DNA from: Candidatus Hydrogenedentota bacterium
Lineage (GTDB): Bacteria > UBA8481 > J006
Length of the DNA stretch: 64,000 bases
Direction of reading: 5' to 3'
Assembly: GCA_003697085.1 (NCBI GenBank)
Contig: RFFU01000074.1
Span: forward strand, 135,725 to 199,724
A model generated the notes under the pieces. The model was not told the DNA's origin. It saw only the letters and a list, made by a program, of their open reading frames with translations, and did not search any database. Every line of letters starts with the position of its first letter. Position 1 is the stretch's first letter. The position numbers were made by a program, and so were the translations under genes. This document shows, in pieces, positions 1-9,658 of the stretch.

Positions 1-3000
1 GCCTCCAGGACAGTGTCTATGTTGAAGTAACCGTTGACGGGACAGCACGGGACACCGAACACCTTGTTCTTTACGAAACGGGAGATACGACGGCGACGTT
101 TTCGGATTCGGTGGTCGGCTTGGTGTCGCCGCTGAAATCCCAAGAAAACGAAACAGGGACAGCCGACAACGGAATCGTCGAGTGGTTGGTTGGAGATATT
201 TTGCGTGTCACATATAGAGATTCCGACGGCGTCAGCCCAGCGGTTCAAGATACGGTTACAGGGGTTTCGTCGGCCTCGATCGGAAGTTTTTTTGGGATCA
301 AGCTCGTGTACGAACTGGACTCCGCGGTCCTGATCGGTCTCTCGGATACGGATCAAAATCGGAATCTTTCCGCATCCGAGACTGTCGAAGTTGTCGTCTT
401 CGATGAGTCGTCGAATGATACCGAGATCGTTGTCCTGACAGAACGTGGAGTAGATTCCTGGTTGTTTGATAACAGCGGATCGTTGTTGAAATTATCAGAC
501 ACCTCCGGCGGCGTAGTAGAGAATGATGGAATTCTTTTGGTAGGTGTGGGTGACACGATCCATTTCCGTTACCAGGATCAATCAGGTTTAATCGATACAA
601 CGACGACGACATTATCCCGGCAGACGCTTGCTTCGGTGTCCTTTTCGGTTTCGGAGTATCGAATTGATTCACGAGTGGTGGGAATAACCGTTTCGGATGC
701 GGACGAGAATTTGTCCCCGCGCCGGAAAGATGTTGTAAAAGTTCTCCTGCGCAGCAATCTTTCCGGCGATACGGAATATGTGCTTTTGGAAGAGACGACG
801 GAGACGTCGGGTGTCTTTGTCGACACTGCCGGAGGCGTTCGTCTTTCCGACACGACGGGAAGGCTCTCTCCGTGGGACGGCGTGATTCTGGCGGGAGCGC
901 CGGACAGCATCACCGTTACTTACGTTGATGAAAACAATGACGCCCTCGCGGACAGTGCCGTCGATAGTGTGACGGTTCTTTTTTATCCTGGTGCTGCGTC
1001 TGTAATCATTGATTCTTCCAACGGAGTCATTCAGACAGGTGCGGAATCTCTGGTGATTTTCGTCTTCGACAGGGATCAAAATGCCGATCCGACGGTTCGG
1101 GACACGGTATTTGTTCTGGTGACGTTGGATACGCGTTATGCGGACACGGAATATCTTATTCTTCGCGAGACAGCAGAGACCTCCGGGATTTTCTCGGATT
1201 CCATTGCAGGGATCGTTAGGGCTCTGAGCACTGAGAATAATGCTGTTGGAACAGTAAACGACGGCGTTCTGCAGACGATTCTTTTTGATACGATTGTAGT
1301 AATTTACAGCGATTCCGATGGAGTCAGTAGCGCTGCTTTTGCAACGATTCGGACGGTAGAACCGATTGTGGCCTCCCCGTCGTCGATCTCTTTTGGGCTT
1401 TCCGCCTATGCTTTGGATTCGTCCCTGACGGTGATTTTGATCGACACCGACCAAAACAGAACGCCGTTTGCTGTGGAAACCTCAGCAGTGGTTCTCATGG
1501 ATACCGAAACAAACGATTCGCTTGTGTTGTACCTTACGGAAGCTAATGCCAATAATTCAACTTTCGCTGGAGGTGCCGTTGATCTTTCCGATACGCTTTC
1601 CGGCAGCGGCCGTTTGTTGGTGGGAATGCTCGATCAGGTGATCGTTCAGTATGACGACGGGGACGCGCCGGGCGCGGGTACAGACTCTTCAACGGCCGTA
1701 ATGACGATTCTCTTTACAGCTTCAAACGGGGCACTGAACCTTGCAGCGGATACGGTTACACCGGGAGGTACGGGTCTTTTGGTGACGGTTGAAGATCGTG
1801 ACAGAAATATGGATCCTGTTTCTCCTGATACGTTAGAGGTGACGTTGAGGACGGTCATACCTGCTCCGGACACAGAAGTTCTCATCCTAACAGAGACGAC
1901 GGATACATCGGGGATGTTTACCGGGACGCAATACGTGTCGGATACCACGGGGGCAGGCGTTGGAGACGGGATCTTGTTAGGACGGGTCGGGGAAACAATC
2001 TGGATTCTGTATAGTGATACGAGAGAAGGGCAAACGGATAGCGCCGAGGCAACGGTTCTTATAGAACCTGTCGAGGAAAGTTCACGGACAGCATTTGATA
2101 CGGCGGTTTATCTTCAAGATTCGTTCGCCACGGTATTCGTTACCGATGCGGACCAAGACATAGATCCATTTTCTCCTGACACCGTATTGATTACCTTGAG
2201 CAACGGAGTTTTAGGCGCGGAAACGGAAATAGTTGTTTTGACGGAGACAACGGATTCAAGCGGGATCTTTTCGGGAACGGCGGTTATTTCGTCGAATGTT
2301 CTCGATTCCGTTGCCGGAAACGGAAGGCTTTTTGCGGGAGTCGGGGATTCGATTGTGGCGTTTTATACTGATCCGACGCGACAGAGTGATACATCGGTGG
2401 ATACGGCCCTTGTGTTAGCCGTTCCAAGTGTTTCAACGGTGATTCTGGACGATTTGGGGTATGCTTGGGATTCCGCAGTGACCGTAACAGTGGTGGATAC
2501 GGATCAGAATCGGAATCGTAATCTTCAAGAAACAGTGACCGTAATCGTATCCGACACAGAAACGAATGATAGTGTTGTTATTGTGTTGACCGAGTCGGGA
2601 GTTAACAGTTCGCTTTTCACGTCGTCGGCTTTGCGGCTTTCGGACACGGCGGGGGGGGAGAGCACGCTTTTGGCCGGGGCGGGAGATTTATTTAGTGTTG
2701 AGTATGAAGACAGGGATTTCCCCGGGATCGGAAATGATACTTCTTTTGGAATAGCCACGGTGCTTTTTATCCCGTCGTCCGGCACTTTGTCGCTTGCTTC
2801 AGACACTGTATCTCCGGGGGCGACCGTTGTGGTGACCGTTGCGGATGCTGATGAAAACATGGATCCTTTGGTCCGCGATACTCTTGAGGTCATTCTCGTA
2901 ACCACTGTTCCGGGGGATGATACGGAAATCTTAGAATTGACTGAGACGACGGAGACCTCCGGGATCTTTGCCAACGGAAACGGCCAGTGGGTGTCGGATA

Positions 3001-5294
3001 CGACGGGAGCAGGGGTTGGGGACGGTATTCTCCTCGGGCGTATCGGATCGCAAATCCGGGTCGTGTATTCGGATACGAGGAACGGCCAGAATGATCGTTC
3101 GGAAACAACGGTAACGATTGAAGTAGTGCGAAGTTCGGCGGTCCTGACGTTCGATTTGAGTAAATATACCCCGGATACTCCCGTTCGGATCACTGTGACC
3201 GATTTCGATCAGAATTTGAATTCTTTTGCAACGGAAACGGTATTTGTGATTCTTGAAAATTTGAACGTGGCGTCGGAAACGGAAATTTATGAATTGAGAG
3301 AAACAACGGAATCGAGCGGAATCTTCCTTGGGACCGCCTCCCTTTCCGATACACCAACGGATTCGGGAGTTTATGGGGACGGCGTTTTGTATGCGGAACC
3401 GGGTCATTTGATTCGAGCGATGTATCAGGATTCCGTCGCGGCGAGCGATACGGCAGCGGAAACGGCCGCAGTGGTGTCACGGGTTCCCCCTACGGCCAGC
3501 ACGATCCAGCTTGATAGTACCGACTATCGATTGACAGAGCGTTTTACGATAACGGTTACGGATCCGGATGAGAATCAAAAAGGATGGGTTGTGGATCAGG
3601 TGACGGTGAGGGTGGTATCAAATGGACCTTTGGCGGATACGGAGACGTTTACTTTGACGGAACAGAGCCCCAATGCCGGGATATTTGTTTCGAATCCGAT
3701 AGACCTTTCTGATACCAATACGACTGAGGGGGATGGTATCCTTGGAATAACGGTCGGGGCAACACTGACGGCGTCCTATGTTGATAAGGATGACGCGACG
3801 GATTCGGCCAGTGTTCAGGCCACAGCTGTAGCGGTGTTGACACATTCCATTTCAGAATTTGTGGATCAGGGGGGAGTCGCGAGATCATCCTTCATAATGG
3901 GAACGGACACGATTCAAATCCGGGTTGTCGATGCCAACCAGAATAAAAACTCCTTGGCGATCGAGACGATCAATCTCGGACCTGTTTTTACTTCCGCCTC
4001 CGGTGATGCAAATTCCGTGACGCTCACCGAAAGTGATTCCGCCAGTGGAATATTCTTATCGCAGGAATTTTCGATGGATACGGGGGCCAATGCTGATAAC
4101 GCCGTTGTGAGTGTCGACACCTCTTTGGAGCAGATCACATTTGTGTATACGGATCCTGATGATCCGGCCGATACTTCCATGATTTCGGCGCAGGTGGTGT
4201 TCGCTATCCCGCCGATAGCCGCTTTGAAGTTTGAAGCCGTTCCGGGAAATGGAGGGACCACGGTGATCAACATCTATCCTTTGACTTCGGCTGGTGATAC
4301 TTCTGTGAGTTATGATGGAGCGCAGGTGCTGGCGACGCAGAAAAATTTTGGGACGGCAACAGGAGGCCTGCTGGATACGGGAGGTTTCATCTCAAATGGG
4401 AAGGTTGCAGTAGGGTATGACAAGATTGAAAATGCGCGCCTCTATCTCGCGATCACGATACAAGGAACGCTTTTTAATGGCGTCGTGAATCTTTCGGATC
4501 GACCGAATGGAAAGGTTGATTTTGTATCTCAAATGGAAACGGGGGGCGTATTCTTGGTTTTGAACGTGGACTCGCGCATTACAAGCGGGGTCGATTCCTT
4601 TTCCATCGTTGGAAATTCCGGGTTCAATGACTCGCAGTTAATATATATTCAAACGGGAGATACGCTTTTGGAGCAGATCCCGGGCCGGGTCTTACTGCGA
4701 AAGGTATCGGGTGGGGAAGTCCTTCCGGAATTTTCCGTATTGGCGATAAGAGATTCTGGAATTCAGATTCATGAATTCTCAGATACCCCCTTGGTTGTTC
4801 GCATCTACTATCCGGATGCCGACAACGACGGATACGTCGATACCACGGCAGGAAAGGTTTTGGAAAAGAGTCTGCTGATGTACTCTATGGAGGAATCGGA
4901 GACGGGGGCTCGGCGTTGGACGCGCGTTGAAGGAGCGCGAGTGAATGCAGAGGAAAATTTCGTCGAGGCGACAGTATATCATTTGACACTCTTTACTCTT
5001 GTAGGAGGAACGGCGACGAAGTCGCTGTCTTCATTCATCGTATATCCGAATCCGTTTCGTCCGAAATTGGGGCACAAGAGTGTTATCTTCGATAATCTTC
5101 CTTCGGGGGCGACGGTGCAGATTTATACGATTTCCGGTGATTTGGTCGACGAAAAGGTGGTCCCTGCGGGGAGTAATCGTTTGCAATGGGACGGACGCAA
5201 CGCCTTCGGCCGACTCGTTGTTAGTGGGGTTTATATCTATCGGATCTCCACAACGAGTGAGAGTAAAGTAGGAAAGTTATTCGTGATTCGGTGA
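1..5294 (+). CDS. Giant Ig-like repeat surface protein with C-terminal sorting-like domain (5' partial)
   Basis: The reading frame is open from position 3, so the start lies upstream; 1,763 codons are visible. It holds one partial and eleven complete repeats of about 115 residues. Each has an acidic 'D.DQN' segment, a 'DTV.V.V' strand, an 'LTET..TSG.F' motif and a closing 'GD.I...Y.D' strand. A nonrepetitive region follows from about 4200, with a calcium-loop-like 'DADNDGYVD' near 4815. The last 90 residues have the 'YPNPF' start, a 'WDGRN' motif and the 'SGVYIYRI' strand of FlgD-like/T9SS type A C-terminal domains. Known for the family: such domains target proteins to the outer membrane or surface. 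Inferred: a cell-surface adhesin or stalk, possibly calcium binding. The next gene overlaps the stop codon and encodes a PorV/PorQ-type protein. Ligand unknown. Confidence 0.85.
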   Translation, partial: LQDSVYVEVTVDGTARDTEHLVLYETGDTTATFSDSVVGLVSPLKSQENETGTADNGIVEWLVGDILRVTYRDSDGVSPAVQDTVTGVSSASIGSFFGIKLVYELDSAVLIGLSDTDQNRNLSASETVEVVVFDESSNDTEIVVLTERGVDSWLFDNSGSLLKLSDTSGGVVENDGILLVGVGDTIHFRYQDQSGLIDTTTTTLSRQTLASVSFSVSEYRIDSRVVGITVSDADENLSPRRKDVVKVLLRSNLSGDTEYVLLEETTETSGVFVDTAGGVRLSDTTGRLSPWDGVILAGAPDSITVTYVDENNDALADSAVDSVTVLFYPGAASVIIDSSNGVIQTGAESLVIFVFDRDQNADPTVRDTVFVLVTLDTRYADTEYLILRETAETSGIFSDSIAGIVRALSTENNAVGTVNDGVLQTILFDTIVVIYSDSDGVSSAAFATIRTVEPIVASPSSISFGLSAYALDSSLTVILIDTDQNRTPFAVETSAVVLMDTETNDSLVLYLTEANANNSTFAGGAVDLSDTLSGSGRLLVGMLDQVIVQYDDGDAPGAGTDSSTAVMTILFTASNGALNLAADTVTPGGTGLLVTVEDRDRNMDPVSPDTLEVTLRTVIPAPDTEVLILTETTDTSGMFTGTQYVSDTTGAGVGDGILLGRVGETIWILYSDTREGQTDSAEATVLIEPVEESSRTAFDTAVYLQDSFATVFVTDADQDIDPFSPDTVLITLSNGVLGAETEIVVLTETTDSSGIFSGTAVISSNVLDSVAGNGRLFAGVGDSIVAFYTDPTRQSDTSVDTALVLAVPSVSTVILDDLGYAWDSAVTVTVVDTDQNRNRNLQETVTVIVSDTETNDSVVIVLTESGVNSSLFTSSALRLSDTAGGESTLLAGAGDLFSVEYEDRDFPGIGNDTSFGIATVLFIPSSGTLSLASDTVSPGATVVVTVADADENMDPLVRDTLEVILVTTVPGDDTEILELTETTETSGIFANGNGQWVSDTTGAGVGDGILLGRIGSQIRVVYSDTRNGQNDRSETTVTIEVVRSSAVLTFDLSKYTPDTPVRITVTDFDQNLNSFATETVFVILENLNVASETEIYELRETTESSGIFLGTASLSDTPTDSGVYGDGVLYAEPGHLIRAMYQDSVAASDTAAETAAVVSRVPPTASTIQLDSTDYRLTERFTITVTDPDENQKGWVVDQVTVRVVSNGPLADTETFTLTEQSPNAGIFVSNPIDLSDTNTTEGDGILGITVGATLTASYVDKDDATDSASVQATAVAVLTHSISEFVDQGGVARSSFIMGTDTIQIRVVDANQNKNSLAIETINLGPVFTSASGDANSVTLTESDSASGIFLSQEFSMDTGANADNAVVSVDTSLEQITFVYTDPDDPADTSMISAQVVFAIPPIAALKFEAVPGNGGTTVINIYPLTSAGDTSVSYDGAQVLATQKNFGTATGGLLDTGGFISNGKVAVGYDKIENARLYLAITIQGTLFNGVVNLSDRPNGKVDFVSQMETGGVFLVLNVDSRITSGVDSFSIVGNSGFNDSQLIYIQTGDTLLEQIPGRVLLRKVSGGEVLPEFSVLAIRDSGIQIHEFSDTPLVVRIYYPDADNDGYVDTTAGKVLEKSLLMYSMEESETGARRWTRVEGARVNAEENFVEATVYHLTLFTLVGGTATKSLSSFIVYPNPFRPKLGHKSVIFDNLPSGATVQIYTISGDLVDEKVVPAGSNRLQWDGRNAFGRLVVSGVYIYRISTTSESKVGKLFVIR

Positions 5295-6463
5295 TGGAGA
5301 ACATGGCAACAAGAAACAAACGGATGCTGCTTTCGGCGTTATTATTCCTTTTGATGTTAATATCAGCGACGGGAGGAGCCGGCCCGGCGAAGGCCTTGAC
5401 CCCCGATCCTCTGGCAGGGACATCCGGGGTTCAGTTTTTGAATTTCGGGCGCGGCCCGCAGATTATCGCGCTGGGAGAGAGCTACAATGCGCGTGTATTA
5501 GGAGCGGCCGGAATATTTGGGAATCCCGCGTCGATTAGTTTTGCTCAAGACGCTGAAATGATGTTCAGTTTTAACCGAATGATAGCGGACATAAATCACA
5601 GTCTCTTTTCTTATGTCTCGCCGAATATGATCCATGATCGCTATTCTTTCGCCCTGGGCGCAATTTATACATCGTTCGGTCGTATTACTGCTCGGGATGC
5701 AACAGGGTTCGAACTGGGAAGGAAGCAAGCGTATTCGGCAGCGGTGTTGGCGACAATCTCCGCGAAGTATAATGAACATTTTTCGGCGGCCGTTACGTTC
5801 AAGGGGATTGGAGAGAGGATCGCGGATGTATACGGGACGGGAATCGCTTTTGACGGAGGCATATATTTCCGGAACGTGTTGATTCCGAATCTCGATTTCG
5901 GTGCATCGGTGCAAAACATCGGACCTGGTTTGACATTCGACAAAGAAAGCACGCCGTTAACACTGATTTACGGCGGGGGCTTTTCCTACCGGCCGCCGCG
6001 GATCCCGTTGCGCATTTCTCTGGATTTTCAAAAACCTCGCGATGAGAAAACCTCCGCCATGCTGGGGGCGGAGTGGGACGTGAGGAATCTTCTTTACCTT
6101 CGTGGTGGGTGGCGGGAGCGTAGTGGCGCGCGAAGCCATTTTTCGGCCGGAATGGGAATCAGGGTCAATAACGTGGTTCTGGATTATTCGTATGTCAGGT
6201 CGGAGTTTTTAGGCAATACACACAGCATTGCGCTCCGGTATGAGTTTTGGCCGAAGAAGCATTCAGGGGAATCCAAAAGATACCGTACGGTGGAAAAGGC
6301 GGGAAAATATGTGACCGTTGAAGAATCGCCTGGTTCGAGAAGTAATAACTCCGAAAAAACGGAAAAGTCGGTTTCGAAAAAGGAATCGACCGGAAATGAA
6401 AAAACGTCGGCACCGACGCCGCAAAAAACTCCCAGCGAGGGCGAGGATCTATTGGAATTCTGA
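5294..6463 (+). CDS. PorV/PorQ (UPF0164) family outer-membrane beta-barrel protein
   Basis: A 389-residue protein with a signal peptide (basic TRNKR, hydrophobic LLSALLFLLMLIS, likely cleavage after AKA). Mature residues begin with a region typical of PorV/PorQ barrels: a 'ALGESYNA' segment, 'AGIFGNPAS', then alternating amphipathic strands. The barrel ends near residue 320 and is followed by a Lys/Ser/Glu-rich tail of about 70 residues. In Bacteroidota, PorV binds the C-terminal signal of type IX cargo. Here the ATG overlaps the stop of the giant gene by one base (TGATG), implying translational coupling and a chaperone, shuttle or anchor role for that protein (inference). An in-frame ATG at 5303 is an alternative start. 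The charged tail is unusual for the family. Confidence 0.82.
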   Translation: MENMATRNKRMLLSALLFLLMLISATGGAGPAKALTPDPLAGTSGVQFLNFGRGPQIIALGESYNARVLGAAGIFGNPASISFAQDAEMMFSFNRMIADINHSLFSYVSPNMIHDRYSFALGAIYTSFGRITARDATGFELGRKQAYSAAVLATISAKYNEHFSAAVTFKGIGERIADVYGTGIAFDGGIYFRNVLIPNLDFGASVQNIGPGLTFDKESTPLTLIYGGGFSYRPPRIPLRISLDFQKPRDEKTSAMLGAEWDVRNLLYLRGGWRERSGARSHFSAGMGIRVNNVVLDYSYVRSEFLGNTHSIALRYEFWPKKHSGESKRYRTVEKAGKYVTVEESPGSRSNNSEKTEKSVSKKESTGNEKTSAPTPQKTPSEGEDLLEF

Positions 6464-6467
6464 AAAG

Positions 6468-6496
6468 CGGCTGATTAAAACATTTGAAATCAGCCG
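6468..6496 (+). terminator. Perfect 9-bp inverted repeat after the PorV-like gene
   Basis: The arms CGGCTGATT (6468-6476) and AATCAGCCG (6488-6496) are perfectly complementary around an 11-base loop, starting 5 bases after the stop codon. The downstream side is A-rich rather than T-rich, so it may be a 3'-end-stabilising hairpin or a weak terminator rather than a classical intrinsic terminator. Confidence 0.5.
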
Positions 6497-6567
6497 ATCA
6501 ATCGAAAAAATACCGGTATCCTTTTTGGGAAAAGAGAAGAAATCATTCATCAAAGGGAGATTAAAGA

Positions 6568-8814
6568 GTGTCGGCTCGAAACCGTCGGAGCAAGTCCGTT
6601 TCATTTCATTCTTCAAATCTTGGAAAAAAGGATTTACAGCTCTTCGGTGACAGTGTCCGCGGACAGGTGACTTTGCTTGAGGGGGATATCTTCCGCATTT
6701 TTCTTTGGAAGAACGAAGAGGATGAACAAAAGAAAAGCGTTGTTCTTAAGCAGGGCGGGTTAGGAACTTTCGATCTTCGGCGTGAAAACGACTCCCTTTT
6801 CTTGTCGGGAAATTCTGAAAGGTCTTTGAGGATTGATCTGAAGCCGTTTTCCTGGGATTGGGACGGTGTGAGGGGGGGGATAAAGCTGTTTCAGGATGAA
6901 CGGACCGGCCAAGGTTTGGTTATGGTTTTGGAAGAAGGGAGCGGGCGGCGTTACTATGGTTTGGGGGAACGCGTAGGGCGTTTGAATAAAAAGGGGCGCA
7001 TTTGGACGAATTGGAACACCGATCCAAAGAGGGGGGTGCGTTTGAACACGGATCCGTTATACCAATCACATCCTTTTTTGATTGGTGTGGAAGAGAAGCG
7101 GGCGTTCGGGCTTTATCTGGACGAGTCATGGGAAACGAGATTTGACTTAGCCGCCTCTTCCGGAGGGCGGTCGAAGATTGCAACATGTGGTCCGACATTC
7201 GATCTCTATTTGATTCCAGGCCCGTCGATCAAGGAAGTTGTGAGGAGATTTACGACGTTGAGCGGCAAGGCTCCGCTTCCTCCGCTTTGGGCGTTCGGTT
7301 ATCACCAATGTCGTTGGGGATATAAAAGCGAAAAGTTTGTCGGAAGAGTGGTGCAGCAGTTTCGAAAATATCAGATTCCTTTGGAGTCGATATGGTTGGA
7401 TATTGATTATATGAGGGGTTATCGGGTGTTTTCATTCGATGAGAGGAAATTTCCGGATCCAAAAAGGATGATAAAACGTATGCGGGATCAGAATATTCGC
7501 ACAGTGGTGATCGTTGATCCGGGAGTGAAATTCGATAAACGGTGGCCTGTCTTCAAGGAGGGCTTGGAGAAAGAGGCATTCTTGAAGAAGATGAACGGGG
7601 AAATTTATGTCGGGAAAGTGTGGCCTGGTAATACGGTGTTTCCGGATTTTTCAAGGGACGACGTGAGAAAATGGTGGGGGGAGAAGCATCGATTTTATCT
7701 GAAAAACGGGGTCGCAGGGATATGGAATGATATGAACGAGCCGACTTCCTTTTCCGGACCGGAGAATTCAGTTCCCTTTGATACGCTGCATTCTTCCGGA
7801 ACGACACATGCGAAACTTCATAACCTCTATGGTTATTATATGAATCAGGCCTGTTTTGAAGCCTTGAAAAGAGCGCGGCCACGAACGAGACCGTTTATCT
7901 TGACCAGAAGTGGATTTTCCGGGGTCCAAAAATTCGCGTGGGTGTGGACGGGAGATAATAGAAGCGATTGGAAACACCTTTCGATGTCAATTCCAATGCT
8001 GTTGAACCTCGGGCTCTCGGGTGTTCCTTTTGTAGGGGCGGATATCGGCGGTTTCGGGGGTGATTGCGACGGAGAGCTGTTTGCCCGATGGATGTGGTTG
8101 GGGGCGTTTTATCCTTTTATGAGAAACCATTCGTCGACGGGGACCATTCGACAAGAACCGTGGTGTTTTGGAAGAAAAATTCTCCGAATTGCTCGAGACG
8201 CCATTCGATTTCGGTATCGTCTCCTTCCGTATCTTTATACCGTCGCTGAAGAAGCGTGCCGAACGGGAATCCCCGTTTTGCGTCCGCTCTGTTTGGAATA
8301 TCCGGACGACGAGAAATGTGCAGAGATAGAGGACGAGTTCCTATTGGGGAATGATCTCCTTGTAGCGCCGGCGCTGAAGAAAAATCAGAAATGGCGTCGT
8401 GTTTATCTGCCGGAGGGCCAATGGGAAGATTTTTGGAGCGGAAGCCGCTATCTTGGACAAAAGTCCATTCGGGTCGATACGCCGTTGGAATCGATTCCGC
8501 TGTTTCTTCGGGCAGGAGCGGCTGTTCCGCTTACCGAAGCATCACTTAACACAAAAAGGGCTGTTTGGAAACCTCTGATCTGGCGGGTGTCCTTGGCGGA
8601 GAGGGTAACGGGGCGGGTGTACGAGGACGAAGGAGAAGGTTTTAAAAAAGGCAGAGTTCGAAAGATCCGCGGTTCATTTCGGAAAGGGACTTTGAAATTG
8701 ACACAAGGAAAGAGTGGGACGACCGGAAAGGTGTTTGTCCTCATCGGTTCGGGGAAACGTTATCCTCTGGGAGGAAGGAGCCTTGTATTAAGGATACGAG
8801 AGAAGAAGATATAG
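6568..8814 (+). CDS. GH31 family alpha-glucosidase-like enzyme
   Basis: A 748-residue protein without a signal peptide, so probably cytoplasmic. It has the GH31 layout: an N-terminal beta-sandwich with 'YYGLGER' near residue 130, a TIM barrel, and C-terminal beta domains. The catalytic nucleophile is Asp388 in 'GIWNDMNEP'. The acid/base is Asp463 in 'WTGDNRSDW', followed by 'GADIGGF'. GH31 enzymes hydrolyse or transfer alpha-linked glucose or xylose; the exact substrate cannot be read here. The GTG start is supported by GGGAG nine bases upstream and by the absence of a better in-frame start. It leads a plus-strand group of carbohydrate genes. Confidence 0.93.
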   Translation: MSARNRRSKSVSFHSSNLGKKDLQLFGDSVRGQVTLLEGDIFRIFLWKNEEDEQKKSVVLKQGGLGTFDLRRENDSLFLSGNSERSLRIDLKPFSWDWDGVRGGIKLFQDERTGQGLVMVLEEGSGRRYYGLGERVGRLNKKGRIWTNWNTDPKRGVRLNTDPLYQSHPFLIGVEEKRAFGLYLDESWETRFDLAASSGGRSKIATCGPTFDLYLIPGPSIKEVVRRFTTLSGKAPLPPLWAFGYHQCRWGYKSEKFVGRVVQQFRKYQIPLESIWLDIDYMRGYRVFSFDERKFPDPKRMIKRMRDQNIRTVVIVDPGVKFDKRWPVFKEGLEKEAFLKKMNGEIYVGKVWPGNTVFPDFSRDDVRKWWGEKHRFYLKNGVAGIWNDMNEPTSFSGPENSVPFDTLHSSGTTHAKLHNLYGYYMNQACFEALKRARPRTRPFILTRSGFSGVQKFAWVWTGDNRSDWKHLSMSIPMLLNLGLSGVPFVGADIGGFGGDCDGELFARWMWLGAFYPFMRNHSSTGTIRQEPWCFGRKILRIARDAIRFRYRLLPYLYTVAEEACRTGIPVLRPLCLEYPDDEKCAEIEDEFLLGNDLLVAPALKKNQKWRRVYLPEGQWEDFWSGSRYLGQKSIRVDTPLESIPLFLRAGAAVPLTEASLNTKRAVWKPLIWRVSLAERVTGRVYEDEGEGFKKGRVRKIRGSFRKGTLKLTQGKSGTTGKVFVLIGSGKRYPLGGRSLVLRIREKKI

Positions 8815-8874
8815 GGGGCCGCATGGAGGAAGGCGTACAATAAAAACAAGAAGCGAAAGGAGGAAGGGAGAAAA

Positions 8875-9519
8875 GTGTTATTGGAACATGGAACAAAGTT
8901 GCTGTTCATCGGAGATTCTATTACGGATGCAGGACGAGACCGGGAATGGGGAAATGGGGGATTGGGAAATGGTTATGTTATGTTTGTTGATGCCCTGTTG
9001 GCGGTTCTGTATCCGGAGAGGCGGATAAAGGTGGTTAACCGTGGTGTGAGCGGCGACCGGATCACGGATCTTCGAAAACGTTGGAAAACGGACGTTCTGG
9101 ATGAGAGGCCGGATTGGTTGACGGTGATGATCGGAATCAACGATGTGTGGAGGCAATTCGATTGGGCCGAAGAGGAACTTAACACACGGGAGGAGTTCAA
9201 GGAGATCTATTTATCCCTTTTGGAACAGCTAAGAGGAGAGATGAAAGGCATTATCCTGATGAGCCCTTTTTATCTGGAAAAAAATCGAGAAGAACCGATG
9301 CGGAAAATGATGGATGATTATGGGAGCGCCGTCAAAGAGGTTGCCGAGGAAACGGGAGCGCTTTTTATTGATACACAACGCGAGTTCGACGAACTGTTAA
9401 CCGTTCGACCGACACAAGCCGTGTCTTATGACAGAATTCACCCCTTTCCGGTCGGACATATGATTCTGGCAAAGAGTTTCCTGAGGGCGATTGGTGCAGA
9501 AGGAAATAAGAAGGTGTGA
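8875..9519 (+). CDS. SGNH/GDSL-family hydrolase
   Basis: A 214-residue protein with the SGNH fold blocks in order: 'FIGDSITDAG' (nucleophile Ser15), a Gly in 'NRGVSGDRI', 'IGINDVW', and the catalytic pair in 'YDRIHP' near the C-terminus. The family includes carbohydrate esterases that remove acetyl groups from xylan or other glycans, and lysophospholipases. There is no signal peptide, so it probably acts in the cytoplasm, perhaps deacetylating imported oligosaccharides given its GH31 and GH9 neighbours (inference). The GTG start has a strong purine-rich AGGAGG-type site just upstream (about 8858-8868). Confidence 0.88.
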   Translation: MLLEHGTKLLFIGDSITDAGRDREWGNGGLGNGYVMFVDALLAVLYPERRIKVVNRGVSGDRITDLRKRWKTDVLDERPDWLTVMIGINDVWRQFDWAEEELNTREEFKEIYLSLLEQLRGEMKGIILMSPFYLEKNREEPMRKMMDDYGSAVKEVAEETGALFIDTQREFDELLTVRPTQAVSYDRIHPFPVGHMILAKSFLRAIGAEGNKKV

Positions 9520-9658
9520 ACGGTATTGTCTCTGTTCGGGAATGAATTTTGCAGGACGAAAGAGGTGATGACTCGAGACAGAGGAAGTGTGGAAGGCGAT
9601 TTCAACCAAAATTAGGTGAGGGTCTTAAACGGCAGAATTGGAGTTGAAGGGTGTTGTA

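Noticed and set aside
5291-6463. A complete type IX secretion system
   Set aside because: Only a PorV-like protein and a sorting-like C-terminal domain are present; no porK/L/M/N or SprA-like genes are in the window.
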